DNA of 64,000 nucleotides from Adiantum capillus-veneris (GCA_014529385.2 CM043942.1:48282244-48346243); one strand, 5' to 3'. Numbered from the stretch's first letter, positions 12,091-25,311 are shown. The notes: generated by a model not told the origin, from the sequence alone. Translations and numbers: made by a program.

Positions 12091-12272
12091 TCATGGGAGA
12101 ATTGTCGTTGGTTGACCTTCGCAAGCTTGGATCTCTTTGTCATCATCTTTATGGACATTTTGGTTTAAATGGGGATTGAGAGGCTCTTTTTCAACAGTTT
12201 CAATAGCTTGAACATCTTCTGTACCGATGGCCTCACATGAAACATCCTCAATTGAAACATCTTGTTGATGAC
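12091..12272 (-). pseudogene. Small exon-like segment, duplicated at 10400-10588
   Basis: The minus-strand frame encodes an acidic peptide (DVSCEAIGTEDVQAIETVEK). It follows a probable acceptor, AAACTTTCAG, whose AG is at 12274-12273. The segment at 10400-10588 is a diverged copy (NSVSCEVIDTKDAPAIEPIE), preceded by a near-identical acceptor context (GTTGTTTAAACTTGCAG) but containing in-frame stops. The likely explanation is duplication of an exon with its intron flank. Whether it belongs to the FCP1-like or the ParB-like remnant is unknown. Confidence 0.4.
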
Positions 12273-12429
12273 CTGAAAGTTTAAACAACACCTACTTTTA
12301 GCTTTGAAAATACTTACAAATGTGATGAATTTCTATAATCAAGCACTTAGAAAAAATATTGAGTATCCAAATGACATATACATCAGAATTAAATTACAAT
12401 GCTTTATATACTATATGCAAAGTTCACTT

Positions 12430-14420
12430 AATTGCTCTATACTACCACCCTATGGCCCTAGGACCATAGGGTGCTCTATATGTTGGTCAAGAATCTTATG
12501 GCCCTAGAATCATGTGGTGCCCTCTATATTGACAGTTTATAGTTTCATGAATATAAAGTGCTCCATTTCACACATTGGGACTATAGACTTATATTTTTTG
12601 CACCTCTATGGAGGTATCTTTAGTCCTTGTGCTATACCAACCTCTCTTTGTTAGTGAAGAATTCTATGGATCTACACGAGTATTTTGTACTACATACATG
12701 TACCTCACGTCCATCAAGTGTTCTATTTTGGGTCATTGGGACCATATGATCATTACATTACACATTTGTATTGGCACCTATGACCCTAGGGCCACAAGGT
12801 GATTTCTATGCTCAATACAATTCCTATGTCCACCAAATTGATATAAAAGTGCATTATGTACTACCTACATGGTCACCTAACGGCTCTTAAGCCATTAGGT
12901 GTAAATAAGGTAGCCTATGTACTATGTATAGCTTCTTTGTACAAACATCATAGGTCCATGGATGATCTTCATGTTGAAAATGAGCCTTATGGTTCTAAGG
13001 CCATATGGTGCTATTTATGTCTACAAGGAACCCTATGGCCCCAAGGCCATAGGGTGGTCATGTTGCTTTATGTACTTCAAACAAGACCTTAGGGATTTCC
13101 ACTTGGTTTTTGTGGTGTATGACCCCTGTGATCATGAGGCCATAATTTTTCTACAAGGAACCCTATTGCCCCAAGGCCATAGGGTGGTCATGTTGCTTTA
13201 TGTATTGCAAACAAGAGCTTAGGGATTAACACTTGGTTTTTGTGGTGTATGACCCCTGTGATCATGAGGACATAATTTTTCTACAAGGAAGCCTATGGCC
13301 CCACAGCCATAGGGTGGTCATGTTTCTTTATGTACTGCAAACAAGAGCTTAGGGATTTACACTTTGTTTTTGTGGTGTATGACCCTGTGATCATGATGCC
13401 ATAATTTGCTATATGTTCTTCTACAAGCTACTTACAAAGTGTGGTCCACAATTATCACCTTATAATCAAAAGCTCACTAGCAATACACTTTGGATCCCTT
13501 TTTAACGATTCAAAAAAACTCTAAGCAATACGATGATCAAATTTATGACCATACGGTGCTCAAATATATACCAAAAACTATTGACTCACCTCTAAAAATC
13601 CACCCTTAGGTCCTAGGGCCATACGGTCCTCTCTTTGTTAGTGAAGATCTCAATGGCCCTACAAAAGTACTATGTACTACATACATGTACCTCATGTCCA
13701 AAAGGTGTTCTATTTTGAGACATTGAACCATAGGATCATTATATTGCATATTTGTATTAACAGCCCTAGGTCACCAAAGTGGCCTACAAGAGCATTATGT
13801 ACTACCTACAAAGTACACTTAATGGATCTTAGGCCATTAGGTGTACATAAGGTTGCTTAGGTGTTATGTAGAAATTCTATGACCATAAGGTGCTATATTT
13901 TGAAGCTAAAGACCATAGACTCGTCTCCTTTTTGCCTATGTACTAGCACCATAGGGCCATATTTGATCTTAATGTTAACAAGGATCCCTATGGCCCTATG
14001 GCCACAGGGTGCTGTTTATGATTACAAGAAACCCTATGGACCTTAAGGCCATAGGGTGGTCATATTGCTTTATGTACTACAAACAAGAGCTAGGGATTTT
14101 CACCTTACTTTTTGTGGTGTATGATCCCTATGATCCTAAGGCCATAATTTGTTTTTTGTTTTTCTACAAGCTACTTACAAAGTGTGGTCTACAATTATTA
14201 CCCTTAAGGTCACTAGCAAGACACTTTGGATCTCTTTTTTGACAAATTTGGAAAAAGTCTAAGCCTCTTAGTTAAGATATAACATAAAATATTTGGCACT
14301 CCTATTTAGGATATTTTATTGTTTCATAGAGTCATAACCCTATGGTCTTGAGGCCATAGGGTGTCATGGGAACCATATACTTTGCACCCAATGGTCACAC
14401 TACCCTATGACCCTAAACTT
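12430..14420. repeat. CTATGGCC dyad minisatellite array, block 2
   Basis: The same core as block 1. Between about 13020 and 13400 three near-identical units of roughly 120 bp occur in tandem (TCTACAAGGAACCCTATGGC ... CTTTATGTACT), showing recent local amplification. ORFs read through these units encode PYGPKAIG-like phrases and are not genes. Confidence 0.85.
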
Positions 14421-14469
14421 TAGATTCATGGGTTTCTCTAAATTCTATAAATGCTACATAAAATTTCCA

Positions 14470-14820
14470 TAAACCTAAATTGATACAATTTTATCAAGGT
14501 CTTATAAACCTAAATTGATACAATTTTATCAAGGGCTTATAAACCTAAATTGTAAGTGCTCTATTTTGCATCTAAGAACAATATGCTCATCAATTTTGCA
14601 CTTATACGTCAATAAGGAACCCTATGTCCCTGAGGCCATAAGGTGGTCTAGTTGTGCTACGTACTAGATACAAGATCTGTGTGTGCTACATACAAAGATG
14701 ACATAATGGCTCTCTACTTGTATTTTTTGGCCCCATGGTCATAATCTCATCCTTTTGCATCCTTACATAAAAAAGGAGCCCTATGGCCCTAAGGCCGTAG
14801 GGTTCTAGTATGGATCCATT
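14470..14820. repeat. Short tandem repeat and last units of block 2
   Basis: Three copies of a unit of about 36 bp (AAACCTAAATTGATACAATT...) lie at about 14475-14550, followed by two more dyad units near 14620 and 14780. 14821-15520 is AT-rich and resembles the flank at 11830-12090. Confidence 0.7.
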
Positions 14821-15522
14821 AGTACATAATGTCAAAACAATACAAACCCTTGTTCCATGATCTTTTCAAGTGTCAATCTATTTGAAAACATAAGATTTAT
14901 CACAAAGTACATAATGATAGAATATTACAAAATATTGCTCCATCATTTGTTCGAGTGTAAATATATTTGATCGAGCCTATGGCTTACGGTCAAAGGGGTT
15001 GATACCATAAAGTGAAAATTTTCTTGTGGTTTATAAATCAAAATTTGCCTTATGACAATGTACATTGCCATTAACATCGAAAAAGATAAACTCAAGTTAC
15101 AAAATAAAAACAAATCTTTAAATATGAAAACTAAACATTTGGCACATCAAACTCACATGCTACTCAAAACTTTGATAGAAAGATTTAGAAAACTTTCACA
15201 TCTTCATATTTTGTGGTTATATTTGATTCATCTATTTTGAAGATACTTTAATTATCAAGCATACATATCTTATCGGCACATGGTTAAAAGGTGCTCTTTG
15301 CTCTTTGGCACCATTTGTTCATGAAATATTTGCACACTTCAATTCAAATCATCTCATTAGAAAATACTCTAAACCATAAGCATACACAATTGTTTTGTGA
15401 AATAAAATCAAACCAATGTTTAAGATTTCAAAATCAACGTTCAAGATTACAAAGTCAAAGAAAAACACCAAACCAAATACCAATGTTCTAAAGATCATGA
15501 AAGAATTGAAATTTTGGCTAGC

Positions 15523-18261
15523 TTAACCTGTTTCCTGTAGAAGCTCTAGAATGGCATCACCCTCAACATCTAATGGCTCATCGATTTCTTCATTCTCTGA
15601 GTCCTTGCCATTATCATTTTGTGGAGTAGAGACCAAACCTGCCCACCTTTTAAGCTCATCATCTTCATCTATTGTAGAATGGCAAAGAGCTTCTAGCTCA
15701 GTCATTTGCTCATTGGTACAAGCAACTGAGATCACATTTCGTTGTTGTAGAAGTTCCTCTTTGGTCCCGTAACCAAGTGAAAATATGCCCACTACCTTAT
15801 CATCCTCTTTGAGACAAATACACTTGATGGCGCGCCGAACAAAAAAATCTTTGGCGGTAGTCATAGCATCAAACTCTTCATTGTCGTCAATGCCTAGAGT
15901 AGACATTGGTTGAAAGAGAGACTCCTTGAGACTAGAGTGATTGGCGAATTTCTCTTCTTGACTAAAGAAAGCCCAAAGTCCAAAAATTACTTCACGAAGA
16001 GCAGTGGGTTGGACGGTCCCTGATGCTATTAAAGAGCCAAGAGGCAAAGCATACAACTCATACTATTTTGCTTTTTCAGAGATTGCCTTCTCAAGAGAAT
16101 TAGCATGTTGGTACTTGCCTAGACCAACAATAACAAATTCTGATGGTTGATGTGCTATCCTACAAACTCCATCAATAACCTTTCCAAATTGAGTAGCACT
16201 CTAACCACTAGATATAGTGCCCTTGTGTGTTGTGTCTATGATACATACACCAACACGCACTGTAGAATTATTCTCACCTTGGAGAAACTCAATGCCTTCT
16301 AGATTCTTCCCCATGCACTTTATGGTCCATGGAAAGCTGAATTGTAATCTAGATGAACCATTCTTTTGTGCAATGATCCATTGCACATATCCCTTGGTAA
16401 CTTCTGGAATTGCTAGGGTCTCCTTTGTTTTTTGAAGCCTAAGATGTAGCCATTGGGTGCAACTGATAAGAGAGATTTTTAGATCTCATCTGTAATGTTA
16501 TAATGAGATCTACATTCCTCCCATGAAGTAATGGATTCTACTGGATCAAGCTCTTTGAATAACTTGCACATCTCAGCCAAAAACACCTTCGTTTGTTTTA
16601 CGTTTGTTGCACGTGCAAAGAGGTCGATCATGTCCGGTTGATGTGGTTGCTTCACCAAGAAAATCTTTTCTTCTTTGAGCTCCTGTTGTAATAGCTTAAC
16701 ATCGTTATCTTCTAAGCCTCGTAAGCATCTAAGAGTAGTTATACTTGGTTGGCGTCCACGTGCAAATGAGGCTTGATGGTTCTCTAGGATTTTTATACAC
16801 TCCTCATAGATGTCTTCTGGATACATGACCATGTAGGCTTCTCTATTCGCAAATGAGCTATGGTTAAATGTGATATTTTCCACAATCACAAAGGCCTATA
16901 AGAAACAAAAAGTAATAAGGTTTTATCTACAACTGCAGATTAAGAAAATTAGAAACAAGAAATAGAACTTACATCCCAATCTTTTCGACTCTCATGACCA
17001 TGGGGAACACCTGCCTTTGGTTTTTTTGGACAAGAATATGCTAGCCACTGTCCACGCCCATGCTTCAAGACCTCCACATAAGGTTGGGTTTTCATTGTTG
17101 TCTGTGTCTCTATGTTCTCCATTTTGGAGATTCGCACTGCAATCTCTTTAGGGGCATCTACAACAATCCTTGCAGTTCTGTATTTGTAGAACTCTCTCCT
17201 TGAAGCATACTTTGTGCTCTTGTTGCACACAAATGCTCTAGCTGCTATTATGGAGTGTTGACCAGAAAGAATCCAGTAGTGTTATGTTGCCAGCTTGTCT
17301 GCATGTACTTCATTAGCCTTTAGAGGCTCCTTTTTTATGGGATCATATGGCATAAGGTTAGCTGCATTGGAGACTGGTCTAGAATTCTTTGCAAATTGTC
17401 TCAAAAGGAACTTTACATACACACCTGACAATGGCCTACATTTGAAGTGATCAGGTGCAAGATTGCATTGGTCAACAGAGATGAGTTGTGTAAACTGCAC
17501 CCCAAACTTGAAGTAGTGCTCTATTCCAATGTACCCATCTAGCCCACTCTTGAAATTCTTCTTAACATCCTTATCAAGATCTTTTTCTTCGGCTGAACAA
17601 TTGAGGCCAGCACCTTCACTGAGGCTCAATCTGCAATTACTGCTATTGAAGGAGTTATTAAAGGAGGTTCAGTTAAGCTAGCTTCATCCCTACGTGGAGC
17701 CTCTAGAGGTACAAGTGAAAGACTTTCTTGCTCCACATTTTCGGTGCTATTTCTGACTGAGGGCATCTCACTCTCCTTTAAAGTCTTCTTCTGATTAACT
17801 TGACTTGTACCTTCATTTTTTCGCTTCTTACTATTCTGTGCCTTCAAGCTGGCTAAATATTGAATAACTTTCTTGAAGCCTTCAGTAAACATGTCCATGA
17901 GATTCTCGCTGGGAGTATCTTCCCTGATTTCTATCCACCCTGCCTTTATCATTGTCTCTCCATCACTGCTATCTTTCAGCAACTCCCAAGCAAAGGCCAT
18001 GGGCTCTAGCAAGTAACAATCACTGTTTTGTACTTTCACACCAAGACATGGGGACATGTCAAGATCTGAGAATTCTTTATTTATCTCCTTGACAATTCCA
18101 CAATCTTTGAAGGGAGATTGTTCTTTATCTCTAAAGAACAAGTGGACTCTCTCATCAGATTTACCACTTGGTAAGTGAAAATCTAGATACCATGGGCTTG
18201 GAGTGGAGCCTGTTGCATCAACTGACTTTGGAATTCTTTTCTTTGAAGAGGATTGAGCCAT
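15523..18261 (-). pseudogene. ParB-like (GQHS motif) protein gene remnant, spliced
   Basis: A minus-strand coding remnant of roughly 850 codons starts at ATG 18261-18259 (MAQSSSKKRIPKS), just after a probable acceptor (TTTTCAG, AG at 18267-18266). A frameshift near 17628 leads to a domain containing FTQLISVDQCNLAPDHFKCR and, after an in-frame TAA at 17282-17284, HYWILSGQHSIIAAR (GQHS at 17263-17252). The GQH motif resembles ParB/sulfiredoxin-fold proteins, which bind nucleotide near that motif; this assignment is inference. An intron (16896-16972) joins DWD to AFVIVENITF in phase. Later frames hold a frameshift in an A-run near 16425 and TAG stops at 16201-16203 and 16063-16065. The acidic C-terminus (15523-15800) ends at a possible donor (CAG-GTTAAG). 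The multiple lesions indicate a pseudogene. I do not recognise the full protein. Confidence 0.65.
16896..16972 (-). other. Spliceosomal intron, 77 bp
   Basis: On the minus strand the donor GTAAGT (GT at 16972-16971) and acceptor TTCTTATAG (AG at 16897-16896) are both close to plant consensus. Upstream codons end exactly at 16973 and the downstream frame opens at 16895, so removing 77 bp keeps the reading frame (phase 0). Confidence 0.8.
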
Positions 18262-18479
18262 ATCTCTGAAAACATAACAATATAACATTATTTGTATTTA
18301 TGTTCGATTTGAATATGATTGAGCCAAGTTTATGTAAACTTAACAGCATAACATTACTTTGTTATAAATGGCTCTAGTGCTACATGGCTGGCCTATGTGG
18401 CCAAGTAGAGTCTCTATATTGAATGCTACTGGTCAAATAGAAAACTACCTCACATTATCTAGCCATGATTGATCTCTGA

Positions 18480-19989
18480 ACATTGTACATTGCCACCCTA
18501 TGGCCCTTAGGCCACAAGGTCTCTAGATGGGACATATGACACCTTGTGATCCTAGGGCCATAGGATCTCCAAAAGGAGCTTATGGAACCCTATGGACCTT
18601 GAGATTGTACATTGGCACCCTATGGATCTTGGGCCATAGGGTCTTCAAAAGGAACATAGGGCACCCTGTGACCCTAAGTCTATAGGGTCTCACATCATAC
18701 TTGAGGGCATCCTAGGGCCCAAGGGTGGCCATAACAAACATAGGGAATCCCATGGTGCACATTAACGGGAAACATGGCAGCCCTTACGGCCCTAGGGCCA
18801 TAGGATCTCCAAACGGAACATAGGGAACTCTATGGCCCTATAGATCTCTAGATGGGACATAGGGCACCCTGTGATCCTATGGCACTAGGGCCATAGGATC
18901 TTCAGAAGGAACATAAAGAAACCTATGGCCCTTGATATTGTTTATTCCTAACCTATGGTCGTGGGCCACAAGGTCTCAAGATGGGACATAAAGCATCCTT
19001 TGATCCTATGGCTCTAGGTTCCTTATGTTCCTTTTGGAGATCCTATGGATCTAGTGCCATAGGATCTCAAAAAGGAACATAAGGAACAATATGTCCCTTG
19101 AGATTGTACCTTCCCACCCTATGGCCCTTGGGCCACAAGGTCACCAGATGGGACATAAGGCACACTTTGATCCTATGGCCCTACGCTCCTTATGTTCCTT
19201 TTGGAGATCCTATGGCCCTAGTTCCATAGGATTCCCATAAGGAACACAGGGAACCCTATGGCCTTTGAGATTGTACATTGCCACCCTATGGCCCTTAGCC
19301 CATAAGATCTCTAGATGGGACATAGGGCACCCTATGATCCTATGGCAATAGAGCCATTGGATTTCCAAAAGGAACGTAGGGAAACATATGGCCCTTGAGA
19401 TTGTACATTCCCACCCTACGGCGCTTGGTCCACAAGGTCTCTAGATGGGAAATAGGGCATTCTTTGATCCTATGGCCCTAGTTTCCTATGTTCCTTTTGG
19501 AGATCCTATGGCCCTAGGGCCATAGGATCCGATAAGGAACATAGAGAACCCTATGGCCTTTGAGATTGTACAAGGCCACCCTATGGCCCTTGGGCCATAA
19601 GCTCTCTATATTCGGACACAAGGCACCTTGTGATCCTATGGCCCTAGGGCCATAAGATCTCGAAAAGGAACATAGGGAACAATAGAGCCCTTGAGATTGT
19701 ACATTTCCCCCCTATGGCCCTTAGCCCATAAGATCTCTAGATGGGACATAGGGCACCCTGTGATCCTATGGCAGTAGAGCCATTGGATTTCCAAAAGGAA
19801 CATAGGGAAACATATGGCCCTTGAGATTGTACATTCCCACCCTATGGCCCTTGGGCCACAAGGTCTCTAGATGGGAAATAGGGAATTCTTTGATCCTATG
19901 GCCCTAGGTTCCTTATTTCCTTTTGGAGATCCTATAGCCCTAGGGCCAGAGGATCCCCACAAGGAACATAGAGAACCCTATGGCATTTG
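18480..19989. repeat. Palindromic CTATGGCC array, left part (split by copia)
   Basis: Tandem units of about 130 and 165 bp are marked by GAGATTGTACATTCCCACCC, CTCTAGATGGGACATAGGGC and GGAACATAGGGAACC. Units contain the perfect dyad CTATGGCCCTAGGGCCATAG. The array resumes at 25517 with the same phrases on the far side of the copia element, so it was one array before insertion. Confidence 0.95.
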
Positions 19990-20181
19990 TGTTGGGGTAT
20001 AAAGCCCAATGTGGTCGCCCAGGTAAGTGGGCGGGCTGCCAAGTATGTACACATATTCTTTTGTAAAAACCTAATAAGAACTCACTATGCTCTACACATT
20101 ACAGTAGAGCGAGTTCACCATATCGTCGTGCTCTTCTTCTCGCACTCTCTCTCGCGTCGCACTTCCGCTCATACTCCTTCA
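19990..20181 (+). repeat. 5' LTR of copia element
   Basis: It begins TGTTGGGGTATAAAGCCC and ends CTCCTTCA. The copy at 25325-25516 has the same length and ends. A TATA-like GTATAAA lies close to the left end. Confidence 0.95.
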
Positions 20182-20183
20182 AC

Positions 20184-20195
20184 TGGTATCAGAGC
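20184..20195 (+). promoter_or_regulatory. tRNA-iMet primer binding site of copia element
   Basis: TGGTATCAGAGC lies two bases after the 5' LTR end. The stretch 20196-21258 is untranslated leader with no supported ORF. Confidence 0.95.
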
Positions 20196-21258
20196 ACAGA
20201 TCGAGGCTCGGGGCAGCACTGCAGGAGGCTAGAGTCACCAACTCAGATTGGAGTGAAATTCGACAGGCGAAGACATGGCCCCAAATCTCGTGGGCGAGCC
20301 CAAAGGGCTCGGTGTTGTCAGAATTTCATTCTGAGGTCATCTAGGCCACCGTTTGGCTTCGACAAAGTCTGCGCAGGCCATTTTCGACTACGTGGTCTCA
20401 GCGGGTGCAGATCCGACTCTGCAAATTTGGGATTTTCAGCCTACGACTGTAGGTACTGAGGATATCAACACTCCCAGAGTGCTGATTTGTGGTTGTCTAC
20501 ACATCGAAGGACGACTCACAGTTCTTGGAGGCGTGTCACATACGACACGGGCGCATCTACACACAGACTGTAGGCGACATCCACTAGTTCATCAGGTAGC
20601 TTGTGTTTGCTGCTTGATATTCTAGATTTCATCCTGACATTGTAGGTACTTCCACATGGGATGTATTGTCAGAGATGATGTATGTCTGTTGAGTGTTTGC
20701 TGGCTGTGAGTCACGCAGCAAACAACCGCCGCAGCAGTTACAGCATACAGTGGGAAATTTGTGGATGTATGACTTTGTGGGAAGTCTATGTACTGTCAGA
20801 TTTACTACAGCCTTTGTTGAGGGTCGAGTGAGGTTTTATTGAGCTGGGGATTCTCGAATGTTGAGATCCTTTTGGTGATATAGGTCTTGGAGCGATCCCT
20901 CGAGCACCTTAGATAGGCAGCTAGGATGTATTGACTGTGAGTTAGACAGTTGGGATTGCATATTTGCTTTATTGCCATTGAGGCATTGTCGCAGTCTATG
21001 TTTACAGGACAGTGACACGATAGTCAGAGACAGTACAGGTGCAGGACAGGTAACCACAGCTTACAGTGTCAGAGAGACAGTGTTTTTTGAGCTTTTTTAG
21101 TACACCAGAGCCATTTTACAAAGGATACTCTGCCAAAAATTTCTGCAGAATCTGAAGCTTTCTTGTTCATTTGACAGGTTGATATTGGTTCAGTGGTCAG
21201 TTTACAGGGGAAACTCTGCCGAATTTTTCCCAAAAGTAAACTACTGTGAAGCGTAGCT

Positions 21259-22050
21259 ATGGCTGGATCACAGGACACTGCTCTTTACAATATCAAGAAG
21301 CTGGATGGAACCAATTTCCCATTGTGGAAGAAGCAGATTTGGCACGTGTTGGTACAAAAGAAGCAGATAAAACCTATAAATCTCAAGGGGATAAAACCAG
21401 AAGATATGGACGAAGATGAATGGAGTGAAATGGATGAATTGGCACTTTCTACCATTATGCTGACTTTGGCAGAAAGCGTTTACTTCATGTAGCAGACGAG
21501 ATGTCGGCTTATCAAGCATGGTTAAAGCTGAGTGATCTTTATGAGAAGCAGAGTGCACCTTCAAGGTATACTGGCTTAAGAAGCTTGTTGACTTGAAGAT
21601 GAAAGAAGGGACACCTATGTCCAATCATCTGAATGAATTCAACACAATCTATAGTCAGTTGTCAACTCAAGGTGTCAAGTTTGATGGAACCTGTTAGAGC
21701 TATGTTCCTGTTGATCACATTGCCGGAAAGTTGGGACACTTTTCGCACAGCTTTGAGTAATTCTGCACCTCCAGATGGTTTGAACATAGCAGGTGTAGAA
21801 GGAAGTCTACTTACTGAAGAAACCAATAGAAAGACAATGGGCAAAGGCAAAGGAACAGCCTTAGTTGTCAGGGGAAGGACCAAAGAAAAGTACAAAGGTG
21901 GAAAGAGGAATCGGTCTCGTAGCAAGTCCCGCAGTGCTAAAGGCAAGAGTGACATAGAATGCTACCATTGTGGCAAGAAGGGTCACATGAAAAGAGACTG
22001 CAGAGAATGGAAAGCAGAAAAAGGCAAAGAGAAAGCTGAAGACCATGGTG
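21259..22050 (+). pseudogene. Copia gag (UBN2-type) with zinc knuckle, frameshifted
   Basis: The start is ATG 21259 (MAGSQDTALYNIKKLDGTNF). The typical copia gag opening with YNIKKLDGTNFPLWK is followed by frameshifts near 21487, 21597 and 21690; each fragment continues the expected order (AYQAWLKLSDLYEK, then MSNHLNEFNTIYSQL, then LLITLPESWDTF). The final frame has a basic stretch and a CCHC knuckle CYHCGKKGHMKRDC at about 21960. Gag forms the particle and the knuckle binds RNA. Confidence 0.9.
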
Positions 22051-25000
22051 AGAAGAACAAGTCCTCAGTGAAGATTCAAGAAATAAATGTGACAAACACT
22101 GTTGCAAAGGATGACAGTCTAGTGTCAGGAGACATCTACTTCTTGAAGAATGCAATGGACTCAGCTCTTCTTACAGCATCTGATGGAAATGCACTGAGTG
22201 AATGGATTATAGACTCAGGGGCATCACTTCATGTGTCTCCAAACAAGGAGTGGTTTACCTCTTATGTGACCACTAAAGATCATGTTCGGCTAGGCAATGG
22301 GCACACACGTGAGATCTTAGGTGTTGGAGATGTTCAATTGAAGTTTCAGAATGGCTCTTCCTCCATGCTGAAGAATGTGATACATGTTCCCAACTACAAA
22401 GAGCTTGATCAGCACAGGTTTACTTGATGATGCTGCTACGTCACCACTTTTGGACAGAACATGTGGAAGATATCCAAGGGTTCTATGACAGTAGCACATG
22501 GAGTAAAGTCTAAAGGACTTTACATGATTTATGTATCAAATGTCTCTAAAAATGAAATCAATGTAACCGAGCAGCCGAACGTTTCTTTGTGGCATAGCCG
22601 GTTAGGACATATGTCCAAGAAGGGAATGGAAATCTTGTCTCATTCTGGTTATTTGCCTAGATTTTCATTTAATGATTTTGAATTCTGTGAACATTGTCTG
22701 TATGGTAAGCAAACACAGCAGCCACATAAGCATAGAAGCAGTAGAAGAGATACACAGTTGGCACTTGTTCATAGTGATTTGTGTGGACCTATGCCTAACC
22801 TATCTCTAGGGGGAGCTTCTTACTTTATGACATTTATAGATGATTACTCGAGGAAAGTATGGGTTTAATTTCTCAAGCACAAGGATGAAGCGTTTAGTGT
22901 TTTCAAAACGTTTGTGACACTTGTGGAGAATCAGAGTGGCAAGAAGCTTAAATGCTTACGCACTGACAATGGTGGAGAGTATGTTTCAAAGGCCTTTCAG
23001 GACTTTTGTGAGTCAAAAGGTATAAAACGTGAACTTACTGCTCCTTACAATCCTCCTCAAAATGGTGTTGCTGAGAGGATGAATAGGACCATACAAGAGA
23101 AGTTCAGAAGTATGTTGTCTAATGCACAACTGCCAAATGGGTTTTGGGCTGAAGCTGTATCAACAGTTGTTCATCTTGTAAATAGATCTCCTAGCAAGGT
23201 TTTGCAGAAGGATTCAGTGCCAGAGATGGTATGGTCAGGCAAAATGCCCTCATACAAGAATCTCAGAGTCTTTGGCTGTGAGGCATATACTCACGTTCCA
23301 AAGGAATTTAGGAACAAACTTGAGCCAAAGAGTAGAAAGTGCATCTTTCTAGGCTATGGTAATTCTGGTGAGATGGGGTACAGACTTTGGGATCCCGAAT
23401 CCAGAAAGGTTGTCCGCAGCAATGATGTTCACTTTAATGAATCCAAATATCATTGTACACCAGAGAGGGTTGAGGAGATTAGAAGATTTGTCTTCCGAGA
23501 AGATGGACCTGCACGTGCAAGACAAAATGTCAGGGCTCAAGAGGAGCAAGGACAGGATAGAGTGGAACCACAGGTTGTGGCTGAGCCTGAGCCACCTATT
23601 GTGCGTAGATCTAGACGTGTCACGCGACCTCCTGATAGGTTTGTTCCATCTATGAACTATGTCATGTTGACTGATTGCAATGAGCCTTCATGTTACAAGG
23701 AAGCAGTGCAAATGAAGGACTCCGGGAATTGGCAATTGGCCATGCAGTCAGAGATGACAGCTCTGCATAAAAACCAGACATGGAAGCTAGTTAAATTACC
23801 ACAGGGCAAAAAGGCTCTACCTTGTAAATGGGTTTACAGGTATAAGATCACCGCTCATGATAGTCAGCCAAAGTACAAAGCAAGGCTTGTTGCCAAGGGC
23901 TTTAAGCAAGAACAAGGCATTGACTTTGATGAAGTCTTCTCTCCGGTGGTCAAGATGACTACATTGAGATGCTTTCTTGCATTGGTTGCCATATTAGATT
24001 TGGTGTTGCACCAAATGGATGTCAAGACAGCGTTCTTGCATGGTGATTTAGATGTGGAAATTTACATGCAAGATCCAGAAGGGTTTGTTGAGAAAGGCAA
24101 GGAAGATTGGGTATGCCAGTTTTTAAAGAGTCTTTATGGCTTAAAACAATCACCGAGGGCATGGTACCATAAATTCCACAAGTTTATGCTTTCTCAAGGC
24201 TACAAACGTAGTGAGTTCGATCACTGTCTATATACATAGAAGGCTAAGGATGGTAGTTGGTTGATCCTTATTTTGTATGTGGATGACATGTTGATTGCTG
24301 GCAAGCACTTGGAAGAAATTTCAGCTTTGAAGTCAAAGATGGCAAAATCGTTTGACATGAAAGACATGGGTGAGGCAAGTCATATACTTGGTATGCGCAT
24401 TGAGAGAGACAGATCAAAGAAGTTGATTTGGTTATCTCAAACAGATTATATTGACAAGGTTTTGCAACGTTTCAATATGGAGAAGGGAAAGGCACTAAGT
24501 GTTCCATTGCCACCATATGTGAAACTTAGCAAACAAGATTGTCCTGTGTCTGAGGAAGAACAGGCTGAAATGGATAAGATTCCATATGCGTCTGCAGTGG
24601 GTAGTTTGATGTATGCAATGATTGCTACTCGCCCAGACATTGCATTTGCAGTGGGAGTAGTAAGTCAATACATGTCAAACCCAGGCAAGAAACATTGGGA
24701 GGCAGTGAAAGGAATATTGAGATACCTGAAAGATACAAAGAGTATGCGTATATGCTATGGGAGTCAGGAGCTAAGTGTAAAGGGTTTTACAAACTCAGAT
24801 TATGCAGGTGACTTAGACAACCAAAGGTCTACGTCAAGGTATGTCTTTACTTTGGCTGGTGGAGCAGTATCATGGCGTTCTAGATTACAAGATTGTGTTA
24901 CTCAGTCTACTACAGAGGCTGAATATGTTGCAGCATCAGAGGCATGCAAAGAATCAATTTGGCTTAATCGACTAGTAACAGATTTGGGAATCAAAGAAGA

Positions 25001-25235
25001 GATGCCTATGTTATATTGTGATAGTCAAAGTGCTATACAATTGGCTCGCAATCCAGTTTATCACTCAAAGACAAAGCATGTGGATGTGAAGTATCATTTC
25101 ATCAGGGAAATGCTCGAGGATAAGAAACTTCAGCTTGTCAAAGTTCACACCACAGAAAATCCTGCTGATCTACTTACAAAAGGACTTCCCTCAGAGAGCT
25201 TTGCGCATTTTCGCAAGCAGTTAGGTGTAGGGTAG
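22050..25235 (+). pseudogene. Copia pol: protease, integrase, RT, RNase H
   Basis: In frame 3, the aspartic protease motif WIIDSGASLHVS is at about 22203. A local frame excursion with a TGA at 22425-22427 follows. Then come the GAG-pre-integrase HHCC region (WHSRLGHMSKKGM...CEHCLYGK), the integrase core with D (HSDLCGP), D (RTDNGGEY) and E (GVAERMNR) in D35E spacing, and RT with QMDVKTAFLHGDL and LYVDDMLIAG (about 24270). RNase H ends near 25235. Nonsense codons TAA 22866-22868 and TAG 24237-24239 interrupt the otherwise single frame 22461-25235. In RNase H the normally acidic first catalytic position reads Asn (GFTNSDYAGD). Confidence 0.95.
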
Positions 25236-25311
25236 TACATCACTTCTCTACATCTCTTGTATATTAGCTTGTATAGTAGCTTCTCTCACACTTAAAGTAC
25301 CACATTAGAAT

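Noticed and set aside
11000-14400. Possible CRISPR-like array
   Set aside because: Spacing and spacer lengths are irregular, spacers are repetitive and AT-rich, and the context is eukaryotic. It is a minisatellite.
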